A DNA stretch of 64,000 nt from Roseiarcus sp963783175 (GTDB lineage: Bacteria; Pseudomonadota; Alphaproteobacteria; Rhizobiales; Beijerinckiaceae). Below, piece by piece: positions 44,239 through 52,745 of the stretch. The notes beneath the pieces were generated by a model. That model saw only the letters and a program-made list of their open reading frames with translations, searched no databases and was not told where the DNA came from. The DNA lies in NCBI GenBank assembly GCA_963783175.1, contig CAWANG010000037.1, positions 527,439-591,438 of the forward strand, given 5' to 3'. Position numbers and translations under genes: made by a program. Each line of letters opens with the position of its first letter. Positions within the stretch are counted from its first letter, which is position 1.

Positions 44239-44913
44239 TCATTCGCGCGGCTTCAGTCCCTCGCGTGGCAATTCTGGTCCGCGGCCTGGCAGCTTCTCGA
44301 ACCAGTTCGGGTCGCCGGACTGCTCGCCTCCATCGCGGCCTCCCATGCGGCCCAGTCCTTCCGCTTGGCCTCGTCCCTGACCGCTTCCTCGGCCGCCTCC
44401 TTCTCCTCCCTCTCCTGCCGCCGTCTGTCCTCTTCCTCGATCCCGCGGTGATGGCGGCAAGGGTCTGCTTGATATCGCCCCGCGTCTTGATTTTCGACAG
44501 CGTCCACCAAGCGTGCGCCTCGGTCAGCCCCAGAATCTTCGTGCAAAGCACGATCTCTGCCGCCAAGAATGTTGGATCCTCCACAAAGGGAAGGCCTGTC
44601 GTCCACGCGCGCGGCAAGTGCCGGATTTCGCGCCGCAAGAATCCAGGCCGCCCAGGGTTTGGCCATGCCCATGCACCCGTTCCTCACGCACCCGGCAGAA
44701 GGTTCTCCAGACCGTCTTGTCGGTCGCCCAGTCTTCGTAGTTTAGCGCGTGGCTTTGGGCCGGGGTCAGGTCGTGAAAGATGGCCAGCTCGTCGACCGCC
44801 TTCCTGACGCGTTTGACCGTTCTTCGTTCGTGCGTCAGGCTGAGGTACGTCACCAACCACCCAGCCGCCACGCCCGAGGCGAAGGCGATGAGTTGGTCAG
44901 CAAAGAGTTTCAT
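44239..44913 (-). pseudogene. accessory (phage-like) gene with three -1 frameshifts
   Basis: Coding-looking segments follow each other in successive frames: MKLFADQLIAFASGVAAGWL (N-terminal membrane helix, from 44913), LPRAWTTGLPFVEDPTFLAAEIVL and HAWWTLSKIKTRGDIKQTLA, IEEEDRRRQEREEKEAAEEAV (coiled coil), and QSGDPNWFEKLPGRGPELPREG to the end at 44239. Each switch is of the same sense (one base missing). Joined, they give a ~225-residue protein. I do not recognise the family. Three independent losses argue for real decay. Confidence 0.55.
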
Positions 44914-45109
44914 CGCGTTTCTCGCCCAGGCCTTCGATATCACTGTCGTGAAGGCCACAGTGAGCGTATCAGCAAGGCGAAGCCGCGCAATGGCCCGACT
45001 ACTCAGGCTGCCGCAGACATGCAAGCCCGACAGCCGCCCCAGGCTCCGGCGGTGTCTGCCGGATCATGCTAGGCGGTCAGGCGGGCTTCCCTGAGGCTGA
45101 GGCCGCCGC

Positions 45110-45412
45110 TCAATGGCGCGGATACGCCCATGCGAGAAACGAGAACAGCGCGGACGCGCCAGATGTCGCAAATATCGCCAACACTGACCAAAGCATGTAG
45201 CGCGCGGCTCTCTGCGTGTACTCTGCAGTCGTTTTTTCTGCTCTGGCCGCGTCTTGCGCCGCCTTTGCAGCGTCACGCTGCCAAATAGCCTTGCGGCGTT
45301 CTAGTTCTGCTGCGGCGGGGTGGTAATTGGTGGGAACGCTTGCGCCGTCTTGCACGCGGTCGGCCAATTTTTCCAGGCTCTCACCTTCTAGTTGTTCGCG
45401 GCGCGATGGCAT
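45110..45412 (-). CDS. small tail-anchored membrane protein
   Basis: 100 residues from the ATG at 45412 (MPSRREQLEGESLEKLADRV). The N-terminal half is charged helix/coil (AAKAAQDAARAEKTTAEYTQ), and the last 30 residues form one membrane helix (YMLWSVLAIFATSGASALFSFLAWAYP). The architecture suggests a C-tail-anchored inner-membrane protein, of a sort common in prophage and mobile regions. Upstream in-frame codons to 45589 look non-coding. No family recognised. Confidence 0.5.
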   Translation of the reverse strand: MPSRREQLEGESLEKLADRVQDGASVPTNYHPAAAELERRKAIWQRDAAKAAQDAARAEKTTAEYTQRAARYMLWSVLAIFATSGASALFSFLAWAYPRH

Positions 45413-45904
45413 GGTTCGCCCTCGTTTAGGCGCGCCCCTCTTGAACCTTCGCCGGCTTGCTGCGGCGCGGACCCCGCATTCGGTCCCACGCTTAGGACCG
45501 CTCGGAATCAACGCCGCTTCTTCGCGGCAGCGGTGTAACAAAATCGGCCCATAGAGTTGCGGTCCCGACCGTAACCAAGAAGATACCAATCATTGGCGGC
45601 CTGAGTCGCTTGCTGGCGCGGACTTGCAAATTTGTCCCCAAGTCAATGCTTCGGTCGCCGCTGGCGGGCCCAAGGGTTCGGTTCGGACCTCGGCAGCGGA
45701 TCAGGGTGTCCTGGCGGGCGCGTCGGCATTCCTGGCGGTGCGGGCGGCGGCGATGATGGCGGCAGCGGCGGTGGGTCGGTGAGATGATAGAGTTGCGCCA
45801 TGACCATGTCCGAGGCGATGAACGCGCCCGTCCGCTAACATGGGTGCTGCTCCGCCTTACCGGAAGCCGTCGAAAAGCGGATCACTCAATGCCGCGCCTC
45901 TAAC
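45413..45904. other. accessory-region gap with a proline-rich small ORF
   Basis: Apart from the small proline-rich ORF at 45643-45807, nothing is supported here. Positions 45413-45640 are GC-rich, without start-stop pairs of coding quality on either strand. Confidence 0.4.
45643..45807 (-). CDS. proline-rich small ORF
   Basis: 54 residues beginning MVMAQLYHLTDPPPLPPSSP and ending PWARQRRPKH. Half of the residues are Pro, Ser or Gly. The upstream in-frame AFIASD before the ATG also reads as coding but has a stop five codons earlier. It sits directly downstream of the 45905-46189 ORF on the same strand. Function unknown; could be a truncated phage-derived gene. Confidence 0.35.
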   Translation of the reverse strand: MVMAQLYHLTDPPPLPPSSPPPAPPGMPTRPPGHPDPLPRSEPNPWARQRRPKH

Positions 45905-46189
45905 TCACGCGAAATCGTCAAACAGCGGGTCGACCGGCCGCGGCCGATACGGGCCGGGAACAGTCGACGCCATAAGGGCGATGTTGGACGTCGGCATGAG
46001 CGCGGTCGAGATCTTCCAGCCGTTCGCCACCGCCTGCGCCCACAAACTGGCGAAGCTGTTGATCGGGCCGGATGACCAGACCCCGCCGGTCTCGGTCGCG
46101 ACTGGGAATTGCGCATTGGACATCAACGCAAGCAATTGCAACCCGGTGACGCCCAACTGCAGGCAGACCTGGCTAAACGCCGGATCCAT
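45905..46189 (-). CDS. hypothetical accessory-region protein
   Basis: 94 residues. It begins MDPAFSQVCLQLGVTGLQLL and has LASLWAQAVANGWKISTALM-like helical sequence, with good coding composition throughout and a proline-rich end (PGPYRPRPVDPLFDDFA). Unknown family. The gene order with the proline-rich ORF below is typical of small phage-module genes. Confidence 0.5.
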   Translation of the reverse strand: MDPAFSQVCLQLGVTGLQLLALMSNAQFPVATETGGVWSSGPINSFASLWAQAVANGWKISTALMPTSNIALMASTVPGPYRPRPVDPLFDDFA

Positions 46190-47179
46190 GGCGTCACCTC
46201 AAAAACGAACGGCCCGAGCTTTCGCTCGGACCGCCGCAAAAACCGTGCCAGCGCAGCTGGCCGAATCCAAACAGGCCGCACCGCGTCAAACCGCACCTTA
46301 CAACGCCTGCCCGAGATATAGACCGCCGGCTCCCTGGCGTCACTGCCCACTAGCCGCCGGTTTAACCACATGGGCACTGGCGGCAGACGCAGAGCAAGGA
46401 TTCCGAGCCGGGATGCCGAGCCGGATGGCCGCGCTCGGGCCATCAGAAGCGCGGTTTCGGGTGTTCGCCTATGCCGTCCAATCTATGGCTCCGGCCGGCT
46501 TCGCAGTTCCACGAAGCCCTTTCACGTTGCCGATCTCGCCACGCTGTGAAAGCGGCCGTCATCACCACCGCAGTCCCGAAGGCCACCAACAATGCGACCA
46601 TCATTGCGATGATGTTTCGGTCATCGAGGTTCAGCCCTTCGCGAGCCGCAGGATCACGTCGCTGTAGCTCTCGCGTGGCCTGCGCATCGTAATCGAGATT
46701 GTGGCCATCGCCGGTAATATAGGCGCTTCGCCGGCATCCGCTGCGTCATATTGGCGGTTTGGGCAGTGCGAGGATTGCGACAAAGGTTTCGGTCATCGAG
46801 GTTCACCGATCGTGTCCATACGCAGACTGCTCCCTCCTTAAGGCGGCGCCTTTAAGACTGATTTAAGCGAGACGATGGACGCCGAAGATGGTTAAGCGGG
46901 CGTTCATGGGACGTCCGCCGGCGGCCGTCCGGCTCGCGGGCACCGCCGGGTCAGACGAGGCGGTCAGGCGGGCTTTGTCTAGGGCTTGGCGGCCTCCCGG
47001 CCCTCCCTTCGCCACCCGCAGGATCACGTCGCTGTAGCTCTCGCCAGGCCACGCAGGGCGCGCAGACGATCGAAGACAGCCGCATTGTGTCCCTGAACCT
47101 CCCAGCTATTCTTTCGCCTTCGTTGGCGCCACGCTCACGCACGCAGCTCATCGGCCCGCGCGAGTGCAGGAGGAGATTC
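46190..47179. other. 990-bp degraded stretch with antitoxin-like remnants
   Basis: No complete gene. A 20-bp sequence (GTTTCGGTCATCGAGGTTCA) is duplicated at 46617 and 46789. Two minus-strand stretches read (R)ESYSDVILR(L/V)AKG, resembling the C-terminus of short VapB-type antitoxins (46631-46708 and about 47010-47080). The last 100 bases precede the secreted gene at 47180. Confidence 0.4.
46631..46708 (-). other. 25-residue antitoxin-like relic
   Basis: An ATG-to-TGA frame reading MATISITMRRP then RESYSDVILRLAKG. The ends match the start and end of short VapB-type antitoxins with the middle missing, which fits an internal deletion. In another frame the same DNA reads ELQRRDPAAREGLNL followed by a hydrophobic stretch, so a shadow cannot be excluded. 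Confidence 0.25.
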
Positions 47180-47444
47180 ATGAGGCGGATGACCGTCACG
47201 ATCGCGGCGGCGCTGTTCGGCGTTGTCGCGGCGCCGGCGCTCGCACAGAACTCGGAGTCGGCGCCGGCCGCTGCCGCGCCCATGAAGTCCAAGCCCAAGA
47301 CGCCGGCGGGCGGCACAGTCACGGTGACGGTGACGAACTGGCGCAACGCCGATCTCGTCGAGCTGCAGGCGGCCGAGAGCGGCTCGGCTAACTGGAAGAA
47401 AGTGCTAGGCGCGCTGAAAGCCGGCCAACGGGCGTCGGCTAAAG

Positions 47445-48668
47445 TGTAGTAGCTGGCACTTGATCTGACGGTCAGCGTCCGGAGTTTGTTCGGGTCCGCC
47501 TGTATGTTTTGCTCAGGCGGCGATCATTTTCTCCTTCGCCAGCGGCGTTGCGTCAAGGAACGTTTGGATCGGCGTTTTGCCGAAGCACCATCGTCCCTGG
47601 TGCGGCCTTTCCTCATTATAGCTCTTGACCCAATCATCGAGATCGCTCTGCAGCTCGCTGATCGAGCCGTAGATTTTCTTGCGGAAGGCGACGCGGTAGA
47701 ACTCGTCGAGCACGGTCTTGTGGAACCGCTCGACGATTCCGTTCGTTTGCGGGCTCTTTGTCTTGGTGCGCGAGTGATCGATGTCCTCGAGCGCCAGGTA
47801 GAGCTCGTATTCGTGATGCTCTGGGTTGCCGCAATATTCCGTGCCGCGATCGGTCAGCACGCGGCAGAGCTTCACCTCATGGGCGTCATAGAACGGCACG
47901 ACGCGATCGTTAATGAGATCGGCGGCGGTGATCGGCGTCTTGCGGTCGTAGAGCTTGGCGAAGGCGACCTTGGCATAGGTGTCGATGAACGTCTGCTGGT
48001 AGATGCGCCCGACCCCCTTCATATTGCCGACGTAGAAGGTGTCCTGGGCCCCGCAATAGCCCGGACATTCGCTCTCGAACTCGCCATGCGCCTCCTTTTC
48101 GCTCTTGGCCTTCTCCAGCGCGGCCAGCTGGCTTTCGGTCAGAACCAGGCCTTCCTGGGCGACCTTGGCTTCGAGCGCCTTGAGCCGTTTCTTCATCGTC
48201 TCAAGATCGCGGCGTTGCCAGACGCCGCGGACGCCGGCTGGCGAGATCGAATGGCCGAGCTTGCGAAGCTCGTTGGCGATGCGGATTTGGCCGTAAGCCG
48301 GCTGGTCCAGCGAAAGCTCAACGATGATCGCCTCGACCTCGGGCGGGGTGCGGTTCTTCAGGATCGGCTTTCGCCGCGTCAGTTCCTGCAGCGCCAATTC
48401 TCCTCCGGCGTCATAAAGCTCCTTGAAACGGTAAAAGCTGTCGCGGCTATAGCCCATCATCTTGCAGGCCTGGCTGACATTGCCGAGCTGCTTGGCCAGC
48501 TCCAGCAGCCCAACCTTGGCGCGGATGATCTTCTGTTCCTTGGTCATCTCGGTGTCCTCTCGAAACGCCGAGGCCGGGCGCTGCGCAACCCCCGACCAGC
48601 TCCGCGCCCGGCCTCGGCTTCCGCCTCAGCTATGACACCAACTGTCAGATTAAGTCTTAACTACTGCA
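47445..48668. mobile_element. IS481-family insertion sequence, complete
   Basis: 1224 bp flanked by the direct repeat GCTAAAG (47438-47444 and 48669-48675), a target duplication. Ends are imperfect inverted repeats: left TGTAGTAGCTGGCACTTGAT, right (reverse complement) TGCAGTAGTTAAGACTTAAT, both continuing CTGAC-GT. One DDE transposase on the minus strand. Intact ends, duplication and transposase indicate a recent insertion compared with the decayed surroundings. Confidence 0.9.
47513..48547 (-). CDS. IS481-family DDE transposase
   Basis: 344 residues. N-terminal helix-turn-helix (MTKEQKIIRAKVGLLELAKQ, NVSQACKMMGYSRDSFYRFK), a central YCGAQDTFYVGNMKGVGRIY with the first catalytic Asp, LTDRGTEYCG with the second, and NGIVERFHKTVLDEFY with the Glu; this is the rve integrase core of IS481 elements. 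The C-terminus has YNEERPHQGRWCFGKTPIQTF. Uninterrupted and likely active. Confidence 0.93.
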   Translation of the reverse strand: MTKEQKIIRAKVGLLELAKQLGNVSQACKMMGYSRDSFYRFKELYDAGGELALQELTRRKPILKNRTPPEVEAIIVELSLDQPAYGQIRIANELRKLGHSISPAGVRGVWQRRDLETMKKRLKALEAKVAQEGLVLTESQLAALEKAKSEKEAHGEFESECPGYCGAQDTFYVGNMKGVGRIYQQTFIDTYAKVAFAKLYDRKTPITAADLINDRVVPFYDAHEVKLCRVLTDRGTEYCGNPEHHEYELYLALEDIDHSRTKTKSPQTNGIVERFHKTVLDEFYRVAFRKKIYGSISELQSDLDDWVKSYNEERPHQGRWCFGKTPIQTFLDATPLAKEKMIAA

Positions 48669-48791
48669 GCTAAAGTACCGCAGGGCAACAATTGTCGCGT
48701 GGATCTGCACGGGAAATTCGCCGACGGTCAGTCGGCGGATGCGTCCAATGTCGATGTCTGCGCGGACAAGACAGTCAACCTGACCAACTGA

Positions 48792-49097
48792 CGCGCCAGA
48801 AGCGCTCAATCCAGATCAAGTGCTCGCCATTGGCGTCGGCCTTACGCTCGAAGCCTACGGAACCATACGGGAGCGTGGCGGATATGGGCGAATGAAGAAA
48901 CTCGCCCGCCTTACGGGATTTGGTACAGCAGGTGATCCGAGTCCGCCATGCGGACGAAAAATCTCCTCGCCGCCGAGAGCGGATTCTCGTCCTAGCCTAC
49001 GCGAGGCGCTGCTCTCAAAATATCTCGGATCGGTCGCTCCCCATTGACCTGCTCGAGCAGTGTCAACTCAAAAGTTTCGAGCACCAACGTCTGCCAG
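48792..49097. other. intergenic remnant downstream of the disrupted gene
   Basis: 306 bases without a credible frame on either strand. It may contain decayed accessory DNA; no repeat or hairpin stands out. Confidence 0.4.
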
Positions 49098-49600
49098 CTA
49101 CGCAGGAAGGAACCGGTGCGTTGCGAGCCTCTGCGCAATCAGCTCCACGAGCCGCCACTGATCGACTGGCAGGAGCGCCTCGGCGCGTTTCCGGATTGGA
49201 TCTTCTGGATCCCTCACCCAAGCGGAGACGGAATATTCGAGATTGTCCAGCCAAGACTGAAACTTCATTTCGTTCGCTTGCGCGAACTGCATGATCTCCT
49301 GAACCGTGAAGGCCCGGTCGACCGGGTGTAGGAACGTGTCGACCAAGCCGAAGTCATAGCCGAGATCAGGCGCAATGCGCCGGTACAATTGGAGAGGATG
49401 CCATTCGGGCAGCGCGTTGATAGTGCTTCACCATCCCTATCCCTTCGGCGTCCTGCTTCAGGCCAAGGACGCGGAACGCTTCCTGCATCATGTACACGCC
49501 AACTCGCTATTTGCCGGTCGCCACTTCTTCGGCCAAATCCTCAACAGGCTTTGGATAGACCCACGCTTCGTATTGGCGCGCGACGATGTCGCTTCCGATT
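49098..49600 (-). pseudogene. SAM-dependent methyltransferase remnant
   Basis: Pieces of one methyltransferase with the middle deleted. An N-terminal piece reads ARQYEAWVYPKPVEDLAEE (about 49595-49520), followed after an in-frame TAG by VYMMQEAFRVLGLKQDAEG; the SAM-binding Gly-rich core is absent. A frameshift at about 49425 leads to NALPEWHPLQLYRRIAPDLG, then the intact C-terminus (LVDTFLHPVDRAFTVQEIM, FQSWLDNLEYSVSAWV, WRLVELIAQRLATH) to 49098. Non-functional. Typical partners and substrates unknown. Confidence 0.65.
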
Positions 49601-50026
49601 GGCACCGAAAATCCCTCCCACCCCAAACTCGCGCTCCGTCCTGCGGCCGGGCGGCGCTCCGTTGCTTTTTGCCCCCGCGCCTAGCGACCCGCCAGCCTCA
49701 GGGATCACGTCGCTGCAGCTCTCTCCTGGGCCGCGCAGGGCCGTAGCGGTGCGACTGATGTGATGCCCTTGCTCGTGTGCTCGACCTTGAACAAAAAGGA
49801 TCGGCGGGCGCCGGCGGGCGACCGAAGCCTTCGCCCGCCGGCACAACGATCAGCTGCTCTTGGTGCGGTAGAGCGCTGCCGCCTTCCGCAAGGCCCTCTG
49901 AACCTCGCGAAACCTAGGTGAACGCCGGCAAACCCAAAGAAAGAGGATCAGTCAAACCAAGACCCGTCCGACGCTCGATCGAGAGCCGTATAAGCACCAA
50001 CCCTCGAAACTTTATCTCGACCCACC
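49601..50026. other. degraded stretch with a third GESxSDVI-like relic
   Basis: No intact gene. Around 49695-49745, minus strand, reads LRGPGESCSDVIPEAGG, a third relative of the antitoxin-like tails at 46.6 and 47.0 kb. The rest is non-coding in appearance. Confidence 0.35.
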
Positions 50027-50402
50027 TCAATTGCGCGCGACCTCGTGCATCCGACCATCCGCACCTTCCTGATAAAATTTCGGGATCGGCCGATCGGCGG
50101 GTCGCCGGATGACGCCGCGCAACGGCAAAGCCTGACGCAGCGACGCCCCGGCGAGAAGGCGGCGCCAGGCGTCCAAAGGCGCCCTGCCGGTATTGTGCAA
50201 CGGATCCAGAGACTTCCTGGCCATACCGCAAGTCTTGCAACCGATAGTCGGAGTCACCCCAGGCGATCACAGCAGCCATGACCACGTCGCCTTCGACGTC
50301 CGTATGCCCACGCCTGCGCAACAAGCTATTGAGGTGGTCGACATGGGTTGAGAACGTTATCTTTTGCGTCGACTCAGCGAGGCGGGTTATCCGGCCAACG
50401 CG
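50027..50402 (-). pseudogene. phage-like protein, frameshifted C-terminal part
   Basis: One frame gives STHVDHLNSLLRRRGHTDVE and VVMAAVIAWGDSDYRLQDLR; the next gives NTGRAPLDAWRRLLAGASLR followed by RPADRPIPKFYQEGADGRMH to the stop at 50027. Together they resemble a conserved hypothetical family I recall from rhizobial prophages. The gene just upstream (50403-50717) is probably its N-terminal continuation, separated by a further shift. Confidence 0.5.
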
Positions 50403-50717
50403 TCAGAACGCGGTCTTAAATCCGGCGGCGAAGTTGCGCGCATAACAGGAATTCGCGTCGCGAGAGAGAAGCCGCGGATGCTCGCGCTCCACGAGCGCAA
50501 GCAACTGCTTCAACTCCGCATCGGTCGGCATGTCGACGCCGACCCAGCGCGCCCGCTCGTGCTCGATGCGATCCACTTCCTGCCCGAACGCCTTGATTTT
50601 CGCCTGATCAATTTCGGCCCTGATAGCCAAGGCTCGCGCCTTGTCGTCGACGGCCACGATCTCGTCGACGCTCGCCGTCAAACCGAACGGCTTCCCTCTT
50701 GGGCTTCTCATCGGCAC
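50403..50717 (-). CDS. phage-like hypothetical, probably N-terminal part of the downstream remnant
   Basis: 104 residues, mostly charged helix (VDEIVAVDDKARALAIRAEI, GQEVDRIEHERARWVGVDMP), then AELKQLLALVEREHPRLL and a C-terminal NFAAGFKTAF. Good coding composition. The following remnant at 50027-50402 continues the same protein type after a frame change. Unknown function. Confidence 0.45.
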   Translation of the reverse strand: MPMRSPRGKPFGLTASVDEIVAVDDKARALAIRAEIDQAKIKAFGQEVDRIEHERARWVGVDMPTDAELKQLLALVEREHPRLLSRDANSCYARNFAAGFKTAF

Positions 50718-50748
50718 AATCAGTTGCTCGCGTAAATCTCGCTGATCG

Positions 50749-51075
50749 TCAGGGTCGAGGCCGCGTTGGCCAAAAGTCCGCGTCGTCCGAAGTGATGCCG
50801 GGCAGCCTCACCGTTCCGCCTAGCGTCGCGCGATAGCCGCGGAACGCCTCGATTTGGACGTCGACAGTGCCGGGCGGACGGCGAGCATTCGGCGCGCGCA
50901 CTTCGCTATCGATTGTGGCGAGCTTGCCGAGCGTCTTGGCGATTGAACTTGCGGCCAAAGCGTAGTCGTTGACGATGAGCGCACGCGCTTTCCCGGCGAG
51001 TTGCTGTGCTCGCGCCAGATTCGCGGCGAGCTGAGCGTCACGGTCAGCTGCGCGGAGGCGTCCGAGCCCGCCCAT
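50749..51075 (-). CDS. phage-like hypothetical helical protein
   Basis: 108 residues. It begins MGGLGRLRAADRDAQLAANL and is Ala-rich and helical to residue 65, then has DVQIEAFRGYRATLGGTVRLPG. It is on the same strand as and 31 bp before the next phage-like ORF, so a small module of two or three genes is likely. No family recognised. Confidence 0.4.
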   Translation of the reverse strand: MGGLGRLRAADRDAQLAANLARAQQLAGKARALIVNDYALAASSIAKTLGKLATIDSEVRAPNARRPPGTVDVQIEAFRGYRATLGGTVRLPGITSDDADFWPTRPRP

Positions 51076-51236
51076 TACGTGCGTTTTTGCATCCGGTGCG
51101 CCGGCGATGTTGGTCGTAGGCAGGTCTGCACGCGGCGACCAGTTAGGTTGTGGCTGCGGATCGAACGGCCTGGTTCATCACATCGCCGAAGCTTGTTATC
51201 CTGCCTTAGCGGGACTTTGGGAGTGGAGGCGCGATT

Positions 51237-51797
51237 GTGAACGCCAAGTTCGTGCGTGCAGGCACGCTCGCGGACCTCGATGCCAAAGGGCGGCTCGTGG
51301 TACGAGGATCTCATCGACCTATCCTCATCGTCAGTGACCAGGGCCGCGTTTACGCCTTTGACAACCGATGCCCGCATATGGGGTTCCCCCTCGATCGCTG
51401 GAGCGTGGAGGACGGCATCCTGACCTGCCACTGGCACCATGCGCGGTTCGATCTTGCGAGCGGCTGCACGTTCGATCTCTGGGCGGATGATGTGCCGACT
51501 TGCCCAGTCGAAGTGCGCGGTGAGGAGGTGTGGGCCAAGGCTGAATTCGGGCACTCGGAGCCCGCCGCCTACTGGCGCCAAAGGCTCGAAGTCGGCATGG
51601 CTCACAATCTCGGACTCACCATTGCAAAGGCGGTCCAGGGTCAACTGGCGACCGGCGTGCCCCGCTCGAGATTCTTTGCCAGGCGGCACTGTTTGGCGTC
51701 AGGAACCTCAATGGCTGGGGCACGGGAATGACGGTGCTGACCGCCCTTGGGAACCTGTTGCCGATTCTACCGGAGGAGGAGACCTATTTTGTGCCGC
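51237..51797 (+). pseudogene. Rieske 2Fe-2S protein, frameshifted and truncated
   Basis: GTG start at 51237 after GGGAGTGGAGG. The Rieske ligands are intact: CPHMGFPLD and CHWHHARFD (Cys-His, Cys-His). The frame stops at 51731 with a non-homologous tail; one base off, LEILCQAALFGVRNLNGWGT and TVLTALGNLLPILPEEETYF continue the original protein to about 51797. There homology ends in mid-sequence and a GH42 C-terminus begins. Full-length relatives are several hundred residues with a large helical C-terminal part. Probably not functional as an oxygenase partner. Confidence 0.7.
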
Positions 51798-52387
51798 CCG
51801 GCGCGAGGCTCGAGAGCTACCGTCTTGTGCTGGTTCCCTGCTTGCCGATCGTCTCTGTCTCCGCTGAGAGGGCGTTCGCCGCAGCGACCGGGATTGTTGC
51901 CTTCGGCCCGCGATCAGGTTCGAAAACCCGCCACTTTGCGATTCCAGAGGAATTGCCTCCCGGCCCGCTGCGGCGCCTCCTGAATACTCGTGTGACCGAA
52001 GTCTCATCGTTGCGGCCCGGCGTGCTCGTAGAGATTTCGGGAGCGATCTGCGGCCACGCCGAGCGTTGGCGGGAGCAGGTGGAGACGCACGCCGAAACAC
52101 TTGCGACCTTCGCCGAAGGCGCGCCCGCCCTGGTCGCAAAGGACAACTACCATTATCTGGCGTGCTGGCCCGACGTCGGCGCGCTCGGCATGTTTATGGC
52201 GCTGCTCTGCCGAAAGGCGGGCCTCGCGACCATCGAGCTGCCAACGGAGGTGCGCTTGCGGCGCCGCGGTAGTCTCACCTTCGCATTCAATTACGGCCAA
52301 ACGCCCTGGCGGCCCCCGTTCAGCAACGAACCGCTACTCGGCGAGCCCGAAGTGAAGCCTCGTAACTTCACCGTCTGGCGAACCTGA
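51798..52387 (+). pseudogene. beta-galactosidase (GH42) C-terminal fragment
   Basis: About 196 residues starting VPPGARLESYRLVLVPCLPI, typical of the GH42 trimerisation domain, with AATGIVAFGPRSGSKTRHF, SLRPGVLVEISG, HYLACWPDVGALGMFMALLC and RRRGSLTFAFNYG of the C-terminal beta-domain. The catalytic TIM barrel is absent. The frame is continuous with the Rieske remnant from 51728, so a deletion has fused the two genes. The product cannot hydrolyse sugars. Confidence 0.75.
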
Positions 52388-52745
52388 CGGGCCGACCGCG
52401 TCAGAACGCGCATGATGTCGGTGATTCGGCGCCGGAGCGGGGCTCCGACGAATTTTGTCACGTCGAGACCCGGCAGTGGGGCGCCCGGCGGGCCCTCGCG
52501 GACTACGATCGCGCTTGATCGGCTAAATCCTCGTGACCGTCGGTCAGTTCGTCTCGACTTACGCACTGGCGACGCTCATTCCCTAACGTTGGACGCGAAG
52601 TGAGAGCTTTTCGTCGACATGGATTGGCGCCGCCCCGTGTCGTCTCGATTTGCGTGCTCGACCTGGACAGCTGCGAAGTTCATCGGACAGTGAGACGAAG
52701 GTCTGGACGGCGGACTATCTCCAAAACGCGAACGGGTGACAGGGC
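52388..52745. other. intergenic region after the chimera
   Basis: 358 bases. Only short frames of poor coding character occur on both strands. It separates the decayed accessory part from the catabolic cluster. Confidence 0.4.

Larger units (their letters stand above)
47180..48791 (+). pseudogene. small secreted protein gene disrupted by IS481-family element
   Basis: The 5' part (47180-47444) has a strong AGGAGGAG site and signal peptide (MRRMTVTIAAALFGVVAAPALAQ), then TVTVTVTNWRNADLVELQAA. It is interrupted at ...ASAKV. After the element the reading continues in frame (48676-48791): PQGNNCRVDLHGKFADGQSA and NVDVCADKTVNLTN then TGA, restoring a 126-residue protein with two cysteines when one target copy is removed. 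Function unknown. The insertion leaves an 89-residue product lacking the Cys-containing tail. Confidence 0.85.

Noticed and set aside
46123..46443. 106-residue minus-strand frame
   Set aside because: Arg/Pro/Trp-rich composition, overlaps the better ORF 45905-46189, no motif.
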